A stretch of DNA of 10,810 nucleotides from Isohypsibius dastychi (lineage: Eukaryota; Tardigrada; Eutardigrada; Parachela; Isohypsibiidae): positions 1 through 10,810 of the forward strand of contig JAQIWT010001435.1 of assembly GCA_034696485.1 (NCBI GenBank), read 5' to 3'. A program made the position numbers and the translations under genes. Below, in pieces: positions 1-9,104 of this stretch. The notes beneath the pieces are model-generated. The model was not told where the DNA came from. It ran no database searches and saw only the letters and a program-made list of their open reading frames with translations. Positions within the stretch are counted from its first letter, which is position 1. Each line of letters opens with the position of its first letter.

Positions 1-1491
1 TTTTACAAAAGTGACCCAATTTTCCAGAATTGTCTGTCTAACAATCTTGTGATGAGAAATGAACAAGGATCAAATCACCCATGAATGGCGACTTACAGAT
101 GAATATGAATTAGTGACAGATGTCAAGGAACTTTTTTCGGTCCCATGAATTATAGGTTTTGAAACAAATGGATGCTGTCAGCTGAACGACAGCCGGCTCA
201 TCTGGGACGCCACGTTCCCCTTTTATCCAAGTCCGTGTTTTTCAGTCGATTTGCAACAGTCCTGAATGTAATTTGTTCAATTGGCCTTTTGCTCAGTTGG
301 TGTTTTGAGCGGAAGTTGCAATAAAAACGCGCAATGCGAGCCCATTTGTGGATCGATTTCTCTCGCGTACGCCACGCTGGAAATCACTTTCTTTTAGGTT
401 AATCATCCTGAGCCTTTCTTTATCCCATCGGTCTTATCATGATTTTGCGTGGACAATTCATTTTAATCCTGGATGACCTTTGACTTGGAAGATAAGAGAA
501 TTCATTTTTTCCGCGAAGAACAAAAGAGAAGAACAACATCTGGATCAGGTTTGAGAGTCATTAAAACAATTGGGCAAGAAAACATGATAGAATGAGCTTC
601 CCAGGGGAGTTGACACACATGCAAACAAGGATTGAAGATGGAAGGAGGAAAAAGACCCTCTTCCGGCTGCGCTCTCTCATGCGTTTCCCGTGGTGGTTAA
701 AGCTAGCATATGTGATCCGGGGGCCTGGTCTGGGATGTAATAAGGACGAGAAGATTTTCCTGCCATCTCAGCTGAGTTCGCGGAGATGAGGGAAGAGCTG
801 GGGGAATGACGTCGATAAGCCAATTATAATATTGCTTAGAGCCCCGTCAACTTGAGCTGGCGTACTAGTTTCCGGCCTCGGTTTTCAAGTCGGCCCACTT
901 TTTCTCTCCTCCTTTTCTTTCCTCCAATTTCAAATCCATCCAACCCAGCTCGCGAGATGAGAAGTGTATAGGAAATTCTGCCATCGCGGCGAAATTTATT
1001 CTCGTTCCCATGTGCTGGGGTCTATAGATTTGAAAATGAATGAGTTAAACGTCCGGACAAATTGCTGAGCTGTGCTGGAATTATATTTTTGGGATCGTGT
1101 CTGTCATCTGTTTTTGCTGCGGAGCTCACTAAGTTTCAGCTGGCGGAAGAGAGCATCGTTAATAGATCCATGTGTTATTTTTGCCACGGCGTTTGTATAT
1201 ACCCCGTTTTTATCTGCTTCATCATGTGGCCAACGCGATCAGGTTGTGTTAAGGAAATAATCGCAGAGCAAAAAGCCGGAATCTCGTAGACGTGCAAATT
1301 GCCCGGCAAGATGTCTCCTTGAGACGTTTAATGATCTAATGACAAGTGACGAACGTTAAGCTAATCTATCTCCTCAGCCGTTTTCCGTGAACCCGGTGTT
1401 GTTTATATCTCCTTTCTTGCCGGAAATCGGATTTGTTATTGATTTATTTATTTATGTGTTTCTTTTGATGGAATGGGATTTCTGTGATTGA
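1..1491. other. Gene-free upstream region, probable promoter/5' leader of the Kv1 gene
   Basis: No coding region can be supported here. The short open frames at 592-789 and 1062-1289 have no recognisable domain, and the second lacks an ATG start. Weak promoter-like elements lie together near 807-835: a CRE-like TGACGTCG at 807, then a CCAAT followed by an AT-rich TATAAT stretch. A polypyrimidine tract lies at about 900-928. Channel genes of this family often have distant non-coding first exons, so part of this stretch may be transcribed leader or intron. No transcription start can be fixed from sequence alone. Confidence 0.4.
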
Positions 1492-1956
1492 TCTTGTTTG
1501 GGGCTGCCGTCATTTTCGCGGGACGGTTTCTTTGATTCAACGTTAATCCCCCCAGCTGCCAAAATAACATCACAGTTAGAATTCATCGAACGCTGGGGTC
1601 TTTCGCCCGTCTTTAGACCTCAGCAGCGTTCCCTAAAGAAATCCCAGAGTGTCCGAATCCACGGCACCCGCGCAAATTACGGTCTTGCCAGACAGGGTAG
1701 TGTCAAGCCCGGCTCCTCTGGCGCTCATCATTTGGTTCCACCAAGTGGAGTGCCATTGAATAAAATCTCGGAAAGCCCGAGTAGCAGCAGCGGCGGCAAC
1801 GGATTAATTGAATCCCATAATAACATTGCATTACTCCCGCTCGATCTCCCAGCCGGAAGTAGCAGCAGCGGTGTCTGTGATCAGAATAAACTGACGCGTT
1901 CCACATCTTGTGGTGATACTAATTGTCAAATTAATTGTGTTCCTGACGAACAAACA
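1492..1956 (+). other. Open in-frame extension upstream of the Kv1 start codon
   Basis: The frame of the Kv1 first coding exon stays open from just after a TGA at 1489-1491 to the chosen ATG at 1957, 155 codons, with no ATG inside. The predicted peptide is rich in Ser, Gly, Pro and Asn, with basic patches such as [13 protein letters not shown] and two SSSSG runs. It has no domain I recognise. A good splice acceptor (pyrimidine-rich, ending CTTTAG at 1611-1616) lies inside, so an upstream exon with its own ATG could join here and give a longer N-terminus. It could equally be 5' UTR that is open by chance. Low-complexity Ser/Gly sequence is typical of Kv1 N-termini but does not prove coding. 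Confidence 0.45.
1780..1871 (+). repeat. Two copies of a 14-base Ser-codon repeat
   Basis: AGTAGCAGCAGCGG occurs at 1780-1793 and again at 1858-1871. The copies are 78 bases apart, so they sit in the same reading frame and both read SSSSG. This looks like small trinucleotide expansion within the open extension upstream of the Kv1 start. Confidence 0.6.
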
Positions 1957-4900
1957 ATGGAGGTGGCAATTGCCGGACTTGATTCGGCTAATACGGCTTT
2001 TGGCCCACCTGGGGGTCTGGGGATGTTAACATCTCGCTATCTTGCTGGTATGGCCCCTGCGAAACAGAATTTTCTTGCTAACAGATTCAATGCCAACAAA
2101 TTAATTCCGACGTCGGATTCGGCGGAGTTGGGCGACGGCGGTGATGGCGGACTGGAATTAGCAAATGGACGCTATTATTCGGCAAGTGCTCCCGACCAGC
2201 GAATTGTCGTCAATGTCAGCGGACTTAAATTCGAGACTCAACTTAAAACGCTCAGTAAATATCCTGATACCCTCCTTGGGAATCCCCTCAAACGGATGAA
2301 GTTCTTCGATCCATTAAGGAATGAATACTTCTTCGACCGGAATCGCAACTGCTTTGACGGTGCGTATTAGTCGGTTATTAATGATGTCTATTTCTGTCAT
2401 AATCCGAACCCGGGCATCTCGTGATTCATAGAAAACATAATCCTCACCAGAAATAATAGCGGATGCTAAAATTTTGTAAGCATTGTAGGAAAAAACCCTC
2501 TTATTATAATGATTTATCCGAACTCCACAGGACACTTGGTTTACAGCAGAGCTAATTTCCTGGCTGACTAATTTGAACTTGTTTTTTCCGGAGTTCATGG
2601 GACTTCATAGAATCAGTTTTTTGCCTGGAATTCGCGTGAGTTGTTAATAATATTCATCTGACCTCGCAGCTTGTCGAGAAAGCGTCAGTGTCAGTCAGGC
2701 CACAAAAGGTCACAATGAATACTTTTCTCAAGAAACACTGTCCTGGTGGTTATTAAACGTTTTTCGATGCTGATAAGAGCCTGGTGAGATTTTCCAGAAG
2801 TTGAGTGAATCCAGAAATCCTAATGAAGCTAATTTGCTTATTGTTGCAGCCATTCTGTATTATTACCAAAGTGGAGGCCGCCTACGCCGTCCAGTAAATG
2901 TTCCACTTGACGTGTTTGCGGAAGAGCTCAAATTTTTCGATCTGGGTGAGGAAGCGCTGACGAAATTCCGCGAGGACGAGGGATTTGTCAAAGAGGAAGA
3001 GCGGTTGCTGCCAAAAAACGAACTGCAGGTTTGTCAAAATATGCTCAGTTTGTTTTGAGTGAATGTTAAGTGGGTTTTTTTAGAAAAAAGTCTGGTTGGC
3101 TTTTGAAGTTCCAGAAAGCTCAAAGATGGCCAAGATTATTGCCAGCATTAGTGTTGCCGTAATAGCATTAAGCATTATCACATTTTGTCTGGAGACTTTG
3201 CCGCAGTTTAAGCACTACCGAATAACGGAAGGACCTAATGGAACGAAAATCGAGGAAGACCAGATTGCAAACTTTTCCGAGCCCTTCTTTGTGATAGAAA
3301 CCGCCTGTAAGTAAAATGTTTTCTGAGAATTACATGCGAGAAACGGGATCGGTTTGGGTGTGGTAGTTTCTGAATACTCGAGACAAATATTTACTGTTGA
3401 TCTTATTTAATGGAACTTATTTTCACAGGTGTTATCTGGTTCTGTTTTGAATTAATCGTCCGATTTGCATCCTGTCCACAAAAAAGGGTGTTCTTCCTCA
3501 CCGTGATGAATATAATTGACTTGGTAAGTGCAGTTTTAAAAAGCTCTTTCCACTCCCTGATTTGATGAAGCGACGTCACAGTACCCTTTTATCGCGCTCT
3601 GTTTTTATTACGGTTACTTGAAAAATCGTTTAAATTTACACTCGTTTACGAGTTTCTAAATATAAGATAATAGTAGCTACAGAAATTTAGGGGAATCTTT
3701 TGCACATGCCCCGGATCTCGTGCGTGGCGTACCTCATGAACTTCTAAAAATCAGTGGAAGAGATTGCACATTTTATCGTCCGTGAAAGCAGCGCTTTTTT
3801 GAAGAAATGGCTCGGAATGGTATCGATCAGTAATGAGGAGTTGTCGATGAATAAATTCAGAGCCAAGATCTGGTTCATCTGAATTTTCATGTTGTTTTTT
3901 TGCTGAAATAATCAATATTCTATTCAAATTTATTCGGCATGAAAAAATCGAAAAATATTCCCTTTGTTTAGCGTGTGATGAGAAGAAGATGCATTTTGGG
4001 CCCTGGAGAAGCGCCGCATGATATGAGATGATAATTGGATCACAAATACTGTCAGCAGGCCTTAAATCACGCATACGTCCGTTTCGTGATTGATGACGTG
4101 ATTTGTTATTTTACGTTTTTCTCTTTTTTTCTCTAGATGGCCATCATTCCCTATTTCGTCACTCTGGGAACTACTTTTGCCCAAGAAGGTCAAACGGAAC
4201 AGAAACAACAGAATCAAGCAATGTCGCTAGCGATATTGAGGGTTATTCGGCTGGTCAGAGTCTTTCGCATATTCAAACTTTCACGTCATTCAAAAGGATT
4301 GCAAATCCTGGGAAGAACATTGCGAGCATCTATGAGGGAACTGGGATTACTAATATTTTTCCTCCTCATCGGTGTTGTCCTCTTCAGTTCGGCTGTATAT
4401 TTTGCTGAAGCGGATAATAAGGATTCAGACTTCAAAAGCATTCCAGATGCGTTCTGGTGGGCAGGTACGATATAGTATCATGAAAAAATGAAAAAATTAC
4501 CTTTTTTTCACCAACAAAAAATAAAATCTGCCTTTTCTTGATTTTGATTAGACTGCAGAATTTTCTTTTGACAATTAATTGGAAATCATACTGTTTTCAC
4601 TGGGGATAATTTGTCATTCGTTCCGAGTTGTTTGATTTCATAACTCCAGCTAGAGGGAAAACCAGAAAAAGGGAAGACTCGGAGAAACAGAGAATTGTAA
4701 TTTGTTTTCGTTTCCTTTCACGGAAGCCGGTGTAATTGGTTGAACAAACATGCGAGTCAATATTTTTCATTCTTTCAATCATATGTTGACGTGGGCACAT
4801 CTTTTCAGTGGTTACAATGACAACTGTGGGTTATGGTGACATGAAGCCAGTTGGTTTCTTCGGGAAGATTGTCGGGTCTTTATGCGCGATTAGCGGAGTT

Positions 4901-6349
4901 CTGACGATCGCTCTGCCGGTGCCTGTCATCGTCTCCAACTTCAACTACTTCTACCACAGTAAGTCTCCTTATTTCCGCTACTGAAAGTCGAGACAGGGTC
5001 AACATGAACCCTTCTTCGCGATATTTGTTTTGCGGCATCTTGCCGGAACGCCGAATGGCGTAATCTATTTTTGGGAAATGACCTGAAGAGGATAGGAATG
5101 GAGGAAAAACGTGACTGTAATAAAAACTAATGATACACTTTACTTTAAAGCACATTGGAAATTTGTACGTGATCGTGACAAGCATGAATTGACGAATGAA
5201 TTCGAGCAGTGAAATTATAATCCAGTTTGTCACGCAGAAGACTTCTTGAAGATTTTTCATGTTTAAGCGTTTTTTAAAGAGTGTTGACTAACTGGAATGT
5301 TCACGATGCTAATTGGTATTTCCAGAGTATATTTTCATCCGTCTGTTGTACAATAATTTTTCCGGAGATTCAAGATTAGGTCAGTTTGTTTTGAACATTT
5401 TTGACAAGAAGGTCGAAGATGGTTTTTTTTATACAGTAGCTCATTTTCGAAAAGTTAAAATTGGTGTTTCTGAGTTTATTTTTTAAATTTCAATTTATTG
5501 TATGTTTGATTTTACAGTCAAATTTTCTCTGATTTATTGGGTATACTGTAAAAATATCGTGCAGTTGGCAACCAATTTTTACGAATATTTCAGTCAGTTG
5601 CTGGTTTGAAAACAACATTTCCGTTGTGTTTGCGACCTTTCGCATTTACCCTTTGAGTTCCCCGAAGTTTACGCGAAAGGGTGATCTATCTTGTGTTAAG
5701 AAGCTGTCGACGTGAACGTCAGTGAGCCAGAATTTTCATGTTGAGAGACAGGCGGATTTAAAGTCGTCACCGGCATGCGAAAAATGCAAACCTGTCGATT
5801 TTGGTCAATGGAAAAGCTCTGCGATGTGGGATCACTGCATAATGGATAAAATTACCAATGACGTTGATCAATGAGCCCCAGCAATATTTAATAATAGTAG
5901 CGGCATTTATGGGTTACCCAACGTTGCCGCTCGTCTTCAACGTGGGATATTTCTGACGCCTAAATGCGTGACAAGTTCAATAAATACGATGAACGCATTA
6001 AATTATTTAAAAATTCCATATTACGCAACTCCCGTTATTTCAGTAATTTTGCAGCCAAAGCATAATTTACGTTGAAAATGTTTGATATTATTTTCGCGGA
6101 TTATTTAATTATACATTTTTATTTCCAGGGGATTCCGACCAAGAGCAAATGCAGTTCATATTTGAAGATGGTCCGAAAGCAGAAGAAGCCGAAATTCAAG
6201 CCAAAATCGCCGCTCAAAAGGAAGCTGCTTGCGATCGGGAAACCGAAGAAGTGTGTGATAACGAGGATGATAACGGACTGCGGAAACCCCTCGTCGCCAA
6301 CTCCACTCAAATCCTTCCTGATCGTGAAAATGCCGAAACCGATGTTTAG
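1957..6349 (+). CDS. Sh: Shaker/Kv1-type voltage-gated potassium channel alpha subunit, complete, seven exons
   Basis: Tetrameric plasma-membrane channel that repolarises excitable cells. Exons: 1957-2359, 2850-3028, 3084-3306, 3429-3523, 4137-4464, 4809-4958, 6129-6349; all introns are GT-AG and the frame joins cleanly to 532 aa. The T1 tetramerisation domain starts near residue 81 ([11 protein letters not shown]) and runs to about 190. S1 is about 208-231, with N-glycosylation sites at N246 and N257 in the S1-S2 loop; S2 is 262-280; S3 starts near 290. S4 has charges every third residue (R335, R338, R341, R344, K347, R350). The selectivity filter TVGYGD is 415-420, followed by K422 at the external TEA position. 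The S6 PVP hinge is 446-448. The protein ends in ETDV, a class I PDZ ligand typical of Kv1. The ATG at 1957 is chosen because of its strong context (A at -3, G at +4) and the MEVA N-terminus, as I recall for Kv1.4. The 72-residue tail after S6 is short and acidic. Family assignment is very secure; the exact N-terminus is less so. Confidence 0.95.
2360..2849 (+). other. Kv1 intron 1 (490 bases)
   Basis: It starts GTGCGT and ends TTGTTGCAG, splitting an Ala codon inside the T1 domain (the FDAILYYYQ motif is restored on joining). I see no alternative exon or RNA gene in it. The 94-codon antisense open frame across its left part has no recognisable content. Confidence 0.85.
3524..4136 (+). other. 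Kv1 intron 4 (613 bases)
   Basis: It starts GTAAGT and ends TTTCTCTAG, phase 0, splitting the start of S3 from the rest (NIIDL then MAIIPYF). No alternative S3-S4 exon is visible. The 107-codon antisense frame at 3751-4074 lies wholly in this intron and resembles nothing I know. Confidence 0.85.
4465..4808 (+). other. Kv1 intron 5 (344 bases)
   Basis: It starts GTACGA and ends CTTTTCAG, splitting the pore helix within the Val codon after DAFWWA. AT-rich; no second pore exon or other feature seen. Confidence 0.85.
4959..6128 (+). other. Kv1 intron 6 (1,170 bases), longest in the window
   Basis: It starts GTAAGT and ends TTATTTCCAG. It separates the end of S6 (NFNYFYH) from the cytoplasmic tail, splitting an Arg codon. 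No alternative tail exon could be recognised in any frame, including the conserved Kv1 tail motif SCPYLP. It contains the inverted repeat at 5636-5680. Confidence 0.8.
5636..5680. repeat. Perfect 8-bp inverted repeat inside Kv1 intron 6
   Basis: CCTTTCGC at 5636-5643 pairs with GCGAAAGG at 5673-5680 across a 29-base loop. It could form a small hairpin in the pre-mRNA. No known element is recognised and the stem is short enough to arise by chance. Confidence 0.4.
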
Positions 6350-7040
6350 ATTCTATGTAAATATTTTATCCGAAGTGATGGACTGCAGGTCTCGAGTCGA
6401 CCATGATCTTTAATACTGACATGTCGCCTTGAAATATTTAAATCGAAATGTATTTTTGGGAAACCATTGCCGGTTGATTACAGTCTTCAACGTCTTAAAT
6501 CTACGATCATAGGAAAAAAGACCACAAGGATAGAAAAAACGCTGGTTTGCGAGGCCTAATATCAATACTTCGCAAAAAATATTACACGTTTTCTGGTCTG
6601 CGAGTATTTTTTTGCAATTACGCATACTTCCAACTAGAAATTCGTTTTTCATTTTCAATACCATATAGCGGAGAAAGGCAGATTCTAATGGTTCAACGCA
6701 CTTCACAGTAAAAGTTTACTATGACTGAAATATCTACAAAGCACCGTGAAATTACAGGTGCTCCAGCTAAAAGGTCATCCATGTTGCAATTGGATTCTGA
6801 AGCGCCACCTGCACAGTGAGTGTGGTTGGTCCAACTGACCGTAGGCTAGCAGATCCCGCCCCTTTCGGTCCCAGGTGGCCTTATTGATCTCGTTTATGCT
6901 TCATAAGCTGTCAGACTTTCTTTCTGCGTTGACAAGTACATAAGTGAATCGGATCACGCTCCGATCCATTTATATCCCAGGCTCAAGCTCGTTTGTTTCT
7001 CTTCTATTTGAGTAATAATTGTCAAGGCGAGGGACCTTGA
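6350..7040 (+). other. Kv1 3' UTR and intergenic region
   Basis: After the Kv1 stop (TAG at 6347-6349) there is no supported gene up to the testican-like gene. No canonical AATAAA was found downstream of the stop, so the Kv1 transcript end is not located. The 98-codon antisense frame at 6410-6706 has no recognisable domain. Toward the right the sequence is probably the promoter of the testican-like gene. Confidence 0.55.
6806..6877. promoter_or_regulatory. Pair of CACCTG-type E-boxes in opposite orientation
   Basis: CACCTG at 6806-6811 and CAGGTG at 6872-6877, each flanked by a further C/G (CCACCTG and CCAGGTGG). They lie roughly 170-260 bases upstream of the likely transcription start of the testican-like gene. 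E-boxes of this class bind bHLH or Snail/ZEB-type factors. Regulatory function is inference only. Confidence 0.25.
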
Positions 7041-7065
7041 TATTTAAAGCCAGCTCTTACCAGTT
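7041..7065 (+). promoter_or_regulatory. Possible TATA-type core promoter of the testican-like gene
   Basis: TATTTAAAG at 7041-7049 is followed about 20 bases later by CAGTTC at 7061, an initiator-like sequence. The spacing is a little short for a TATA box. The position fits the spliced leader of the gene that follows. Confidence 0.3.
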
Positions 7066-7440
7066 CGTTCCTTCGTGATTTCTTTGCCCACGGCGTTCAA
7101 AACCGGAAAACAAACCGTTACTGGCTATCAGTCAGAGTCACAAGTAAGCTTTTTTCCAGCTCGATCGTAACGTAAACATGTGCGGAGGGATTTCAACTTA
7201 CAACCGAAACTCGTGCTTTTGACTGGATTTGCTCAACAGGTGGTGCGCTGAGTTCCGTTGGATGGTTTTTGTGTTGTAATTTTGCCTCTTATACGAATAT
7301 TGCTTGGCTGAATTGTGACAAATATTTCTTAATCAATCGAAGACGACTCAATCGAGGATTCGAGGTTTAAGACAAGTTTTGTTGTAATTGTAAGTAAGTG
7401 TTCCGTACAGTTTCTTTATGTTGCAGATTTGGATCGTATC
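7062..7440 (+). other. Spliced 5' UTR of the testican-like gene
   Basis: A good donor (CACAA then GTAAGC) at 7144 and a good acceptor (TTTATGTTGCAG) ending at 7426 suggest a 283-base intron inside the 5' UTR. That leaves 14 leader bases before the ATG at 7441. The non-coding first exon would run from about 7062 to 7143. This is inferred from splice signals only. Confidence 0.45.
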
Positions 7441-8940
7441 ATGGTCATGAGGATCGTCATTGTTCTTTGTTTGGCCTTCGCTGTGGTACAAGCTGGAAAG
7501 AAAGAAGATCGACGGAAAGAAAATCATCTCAAGGTGAGTGGGACTGAATGGTACAAAAACATGAACATGTACCTGAATAGTGGATCGATCTTCACGAAAA
7601 TCTGGATAAATAAACAAAGAAAGAACCTTATCCGCGTTGTTGGCTTTACCTTAATTTTCTCGGTGTTTGTTTGTTATTTGACTCATCGAGTTATTTGTTG
7701 TGTTTTCAGAAAGTTGGCTATCAAAAGTCGGACGTTCTCGCGGTTTACTTCTCAGATGAGGCTGCATCAAGTGAGTGTTTCTGTACATGACTTCCCGTTC
7801 AGATGCCGATGCATCTTGTAAACACCTAAAATATTTCCGCGGCAATATTTATGTCACGATGGCTATTTAGATTATGAATGCCGCCGATTGGATTGCAAAC
7901 CCACGGAAGTCTGCATTGTTTTCAAGAACGGAAACTCAACATGCATGAAGGAAAAACATTGGAGAAAATCGTAATCGAAACCCGTCCTTTAATCAAATTA
8001 CGGCAGCTGATTGTCTCTTCTAATAGAACCGAGACTAACAGATTCAACAAGAGTGTCAAACCGGAAAAGCTCGCCAATTATCGCGCAGACTGTCAGCCAT
8101 GCCCAGTGGTCAGGCCTGTTTTTGTTTGCGGGACGGATAACATGACATACTCCACCGACTGTCGTCTCGCTTATAAAAACTGCGAAGAGAACACCAGCGT
8201 CAAAGTTGCATGCCAAGGACGATGCCCATGCAAAAGCGGTTCGAGTGTCGGTAAATATTCTATTTCCTACAAATGCAAATCAGGTCTCAGTTTCATATTT
8301 GTAATTTTAGGCACAGGCTCGCCCTCTCGTATTTCAGCCACCTCCGACGATAATTCGGTCTTGGACAAAGAAAACCATATTACGATACATAAAGTCGGGA
8401 AAATCAAAACTGACGTTTGTTCAAAGAAAGAAATGAGGGAACTGCGAAGGCGATTGGTGGAATGGTTCCACATAATCGTTCGACAAAATATTTCTGAAGG
8501 TATTCTTTTCAATCGTTAAATTCAATTTATTTTAATATTTTACGATAGGAAATCCCGCTGACAATTTGGATCATCCAGTTTGCATTCGAGGTAAGCTGGA
8601 AGGTCGCCGAACTGTTCAGTAGTTCAACAATAGTGATTCTAGGTCATGCTCATGGAGTGCTTAGCTGGATGTTCAACCATTTCGATGATAATAAGGTATT
8701 CGTCATATCTGATGCTGCCTGACCTTTACGTTGACATATGGCTTGTCTTAGGACCGGAAGTTGTCTTTGGCAGAACTTTTTGAACTGGAAGCTGACAAAT
8801 ATGAGCACTGCATCAATCCTCTCCTTGAGTCATGTGACTGGGATCTAGATTTAGATATTTCCGGACCAGAGTGGTGCAAATGTTTCCAAGAGAAAAGCCA
8901 CGGCGAACCCAAGAAACAATCTCGAAGTCGGCGGATCTGA
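7441..8940 (+). CDS. SPOCK: Testican/SPARC-family secreted calcium-binding protein, complete, eight exons
   Basis: Extracellular matrix glycoprotein of the SPARC superfamily. Coding exons: 7441-7533, 7710-7770, 7871-7970, 8027-8250, 8311-8499, 8549-8590, 8643-8695, 8752-8940; they join in frame to 316 aa. Residues 1-18 are a signal peptide (hydrophobic core, probable cleavage after VQA). A follistatin-like module has Cys 55, 60, 66 and 76. A Kazal-like module follows (Cys 107, 110, 119, 130, 137, 147; CGTD and TY motifs) and ends GRCPC. The linker is 154-195. The EC domain starts near C196 (SKKEMRELRRRL), with EF-hand loops D251-E262 and D283-E294 carrying acidic ligands at 1, 5 and 12 (3 is N or D), and ends EWCKCF. 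Order and motifs match testicans better than SPARC or SMOC. The thyroglobulin type-1 domain and acidic glycosaminoglycan tail of vertebrate testicans are missing: the stop comes 18 residues after C298, after a basic tail. The start ATG has strong context (A at -3, G at +4). Exon 3 must splice at 7970, because the frame otherwise stops at 7972. Confidence 0.9.
8251..8310 (+). other. Testican-like intron 4, in frame and without stop
   Basis: It starts GTAAAT and ends TAATTTTAG. It is exactly 60 bases with no stop in the coding frame, so retention would add 20 residues to the linker after the Kazal module. A second acceptor (CTCTCGTATTTCAG, ending at 8337) lies 27 bases further and is also in frame, removing nine residues. 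I chose the first acceptor. Confidence 0.6.
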
Positions 8941-9002
8941 GGATGCAATTCGAATCGACTCAAGACTAACTACCAAGCTTCCACCGACCAAAACCATGCC
9001 CG

Positions 9003-9008
9003 TTTAAT
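9003..9008 (-). terminator. ATTAAA-type poly(A) signal for CENP-S
   Basis: On the minus strand ATTAAA lies about 97 bases past the CENP-S stop. It is inside the likely 3' UTR of the opposing testican-like gene. ATTAAA is the commonest variant of the animal poly(A) signal; use of this copy is inferred. Confidence 0.35.
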
Positions 9009-9093
9009 TGACTCTCCCCGTATTAACCGTTACCGATTCAAGTTTGTGGTTTTCACTTGTCCATTTTTCACTTCGTAGCTGGCTACATAGAAC

Positions 9094-9099
9094 ATTAAA
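9094..9099 (+). terminator. ATTAAA-type poly(A) signal for the testican-like gene
   Basis: ATTAAA about 154 bases after the testican-like stop and only six bases before the opposing CENP-S stop codon. If used, cleavage would fall within the CENP-S coding sequence on the other strand. Confidence 0.4.
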
Positions 9100-9104
9100 C
9101 TAAA

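Noticed and set aside
592-789. 65-codon plus-strand frame with an ATG.
   Set aside because: No recognisable domain, no splice connection to the Kv1 frame that I could support, and of a length expected by chance.
1062-1289. Open frame with a signal-peptide-like start (hydrophobic, ending VFAA).
   Set aside because: It has no ATG (it would start at TTG), no homologous content, and stops after 75 codons. The likeness to a secretion signal is probably chance.
3751-4074. 107-codon minus-strand frame.
   Set aside because: It falls wholly inside Kv1 intron 4, has no recognisable motif and no flanking exon structure.
4880-5260. 126-codon minus-strand frame.
   Set aside because: It is antisense to the Kv1 S6 exon and runs into the intron; the regular sequence at its start mirrors the real S6 codons.
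6410-6706. 98-codon minus-strand frame downstream of the Kv1 gene.
   Set aside because: Composition looks like translated AT-rich non-coding DNA; no domain, no exon partners, and it lies in the probable Kv1 3' UTR.
6948-6965. ATCGGA / TCCGAT inverted repeat with a 6-base spacer upstream of the testican-like gene.
   Set aside because: Six-base arms are expected by chance in a window of this size and match no factor site I can name.
7878-8519. Single 213-codon open frame that could be taken as one intronless gene.
   Set aside because: Its first part reads the follistatin exon in the wrong frame and then runs through two introns (7971-8026 and 8251-8310). The spliced reading gives the proper cysteine pattern on both sides.
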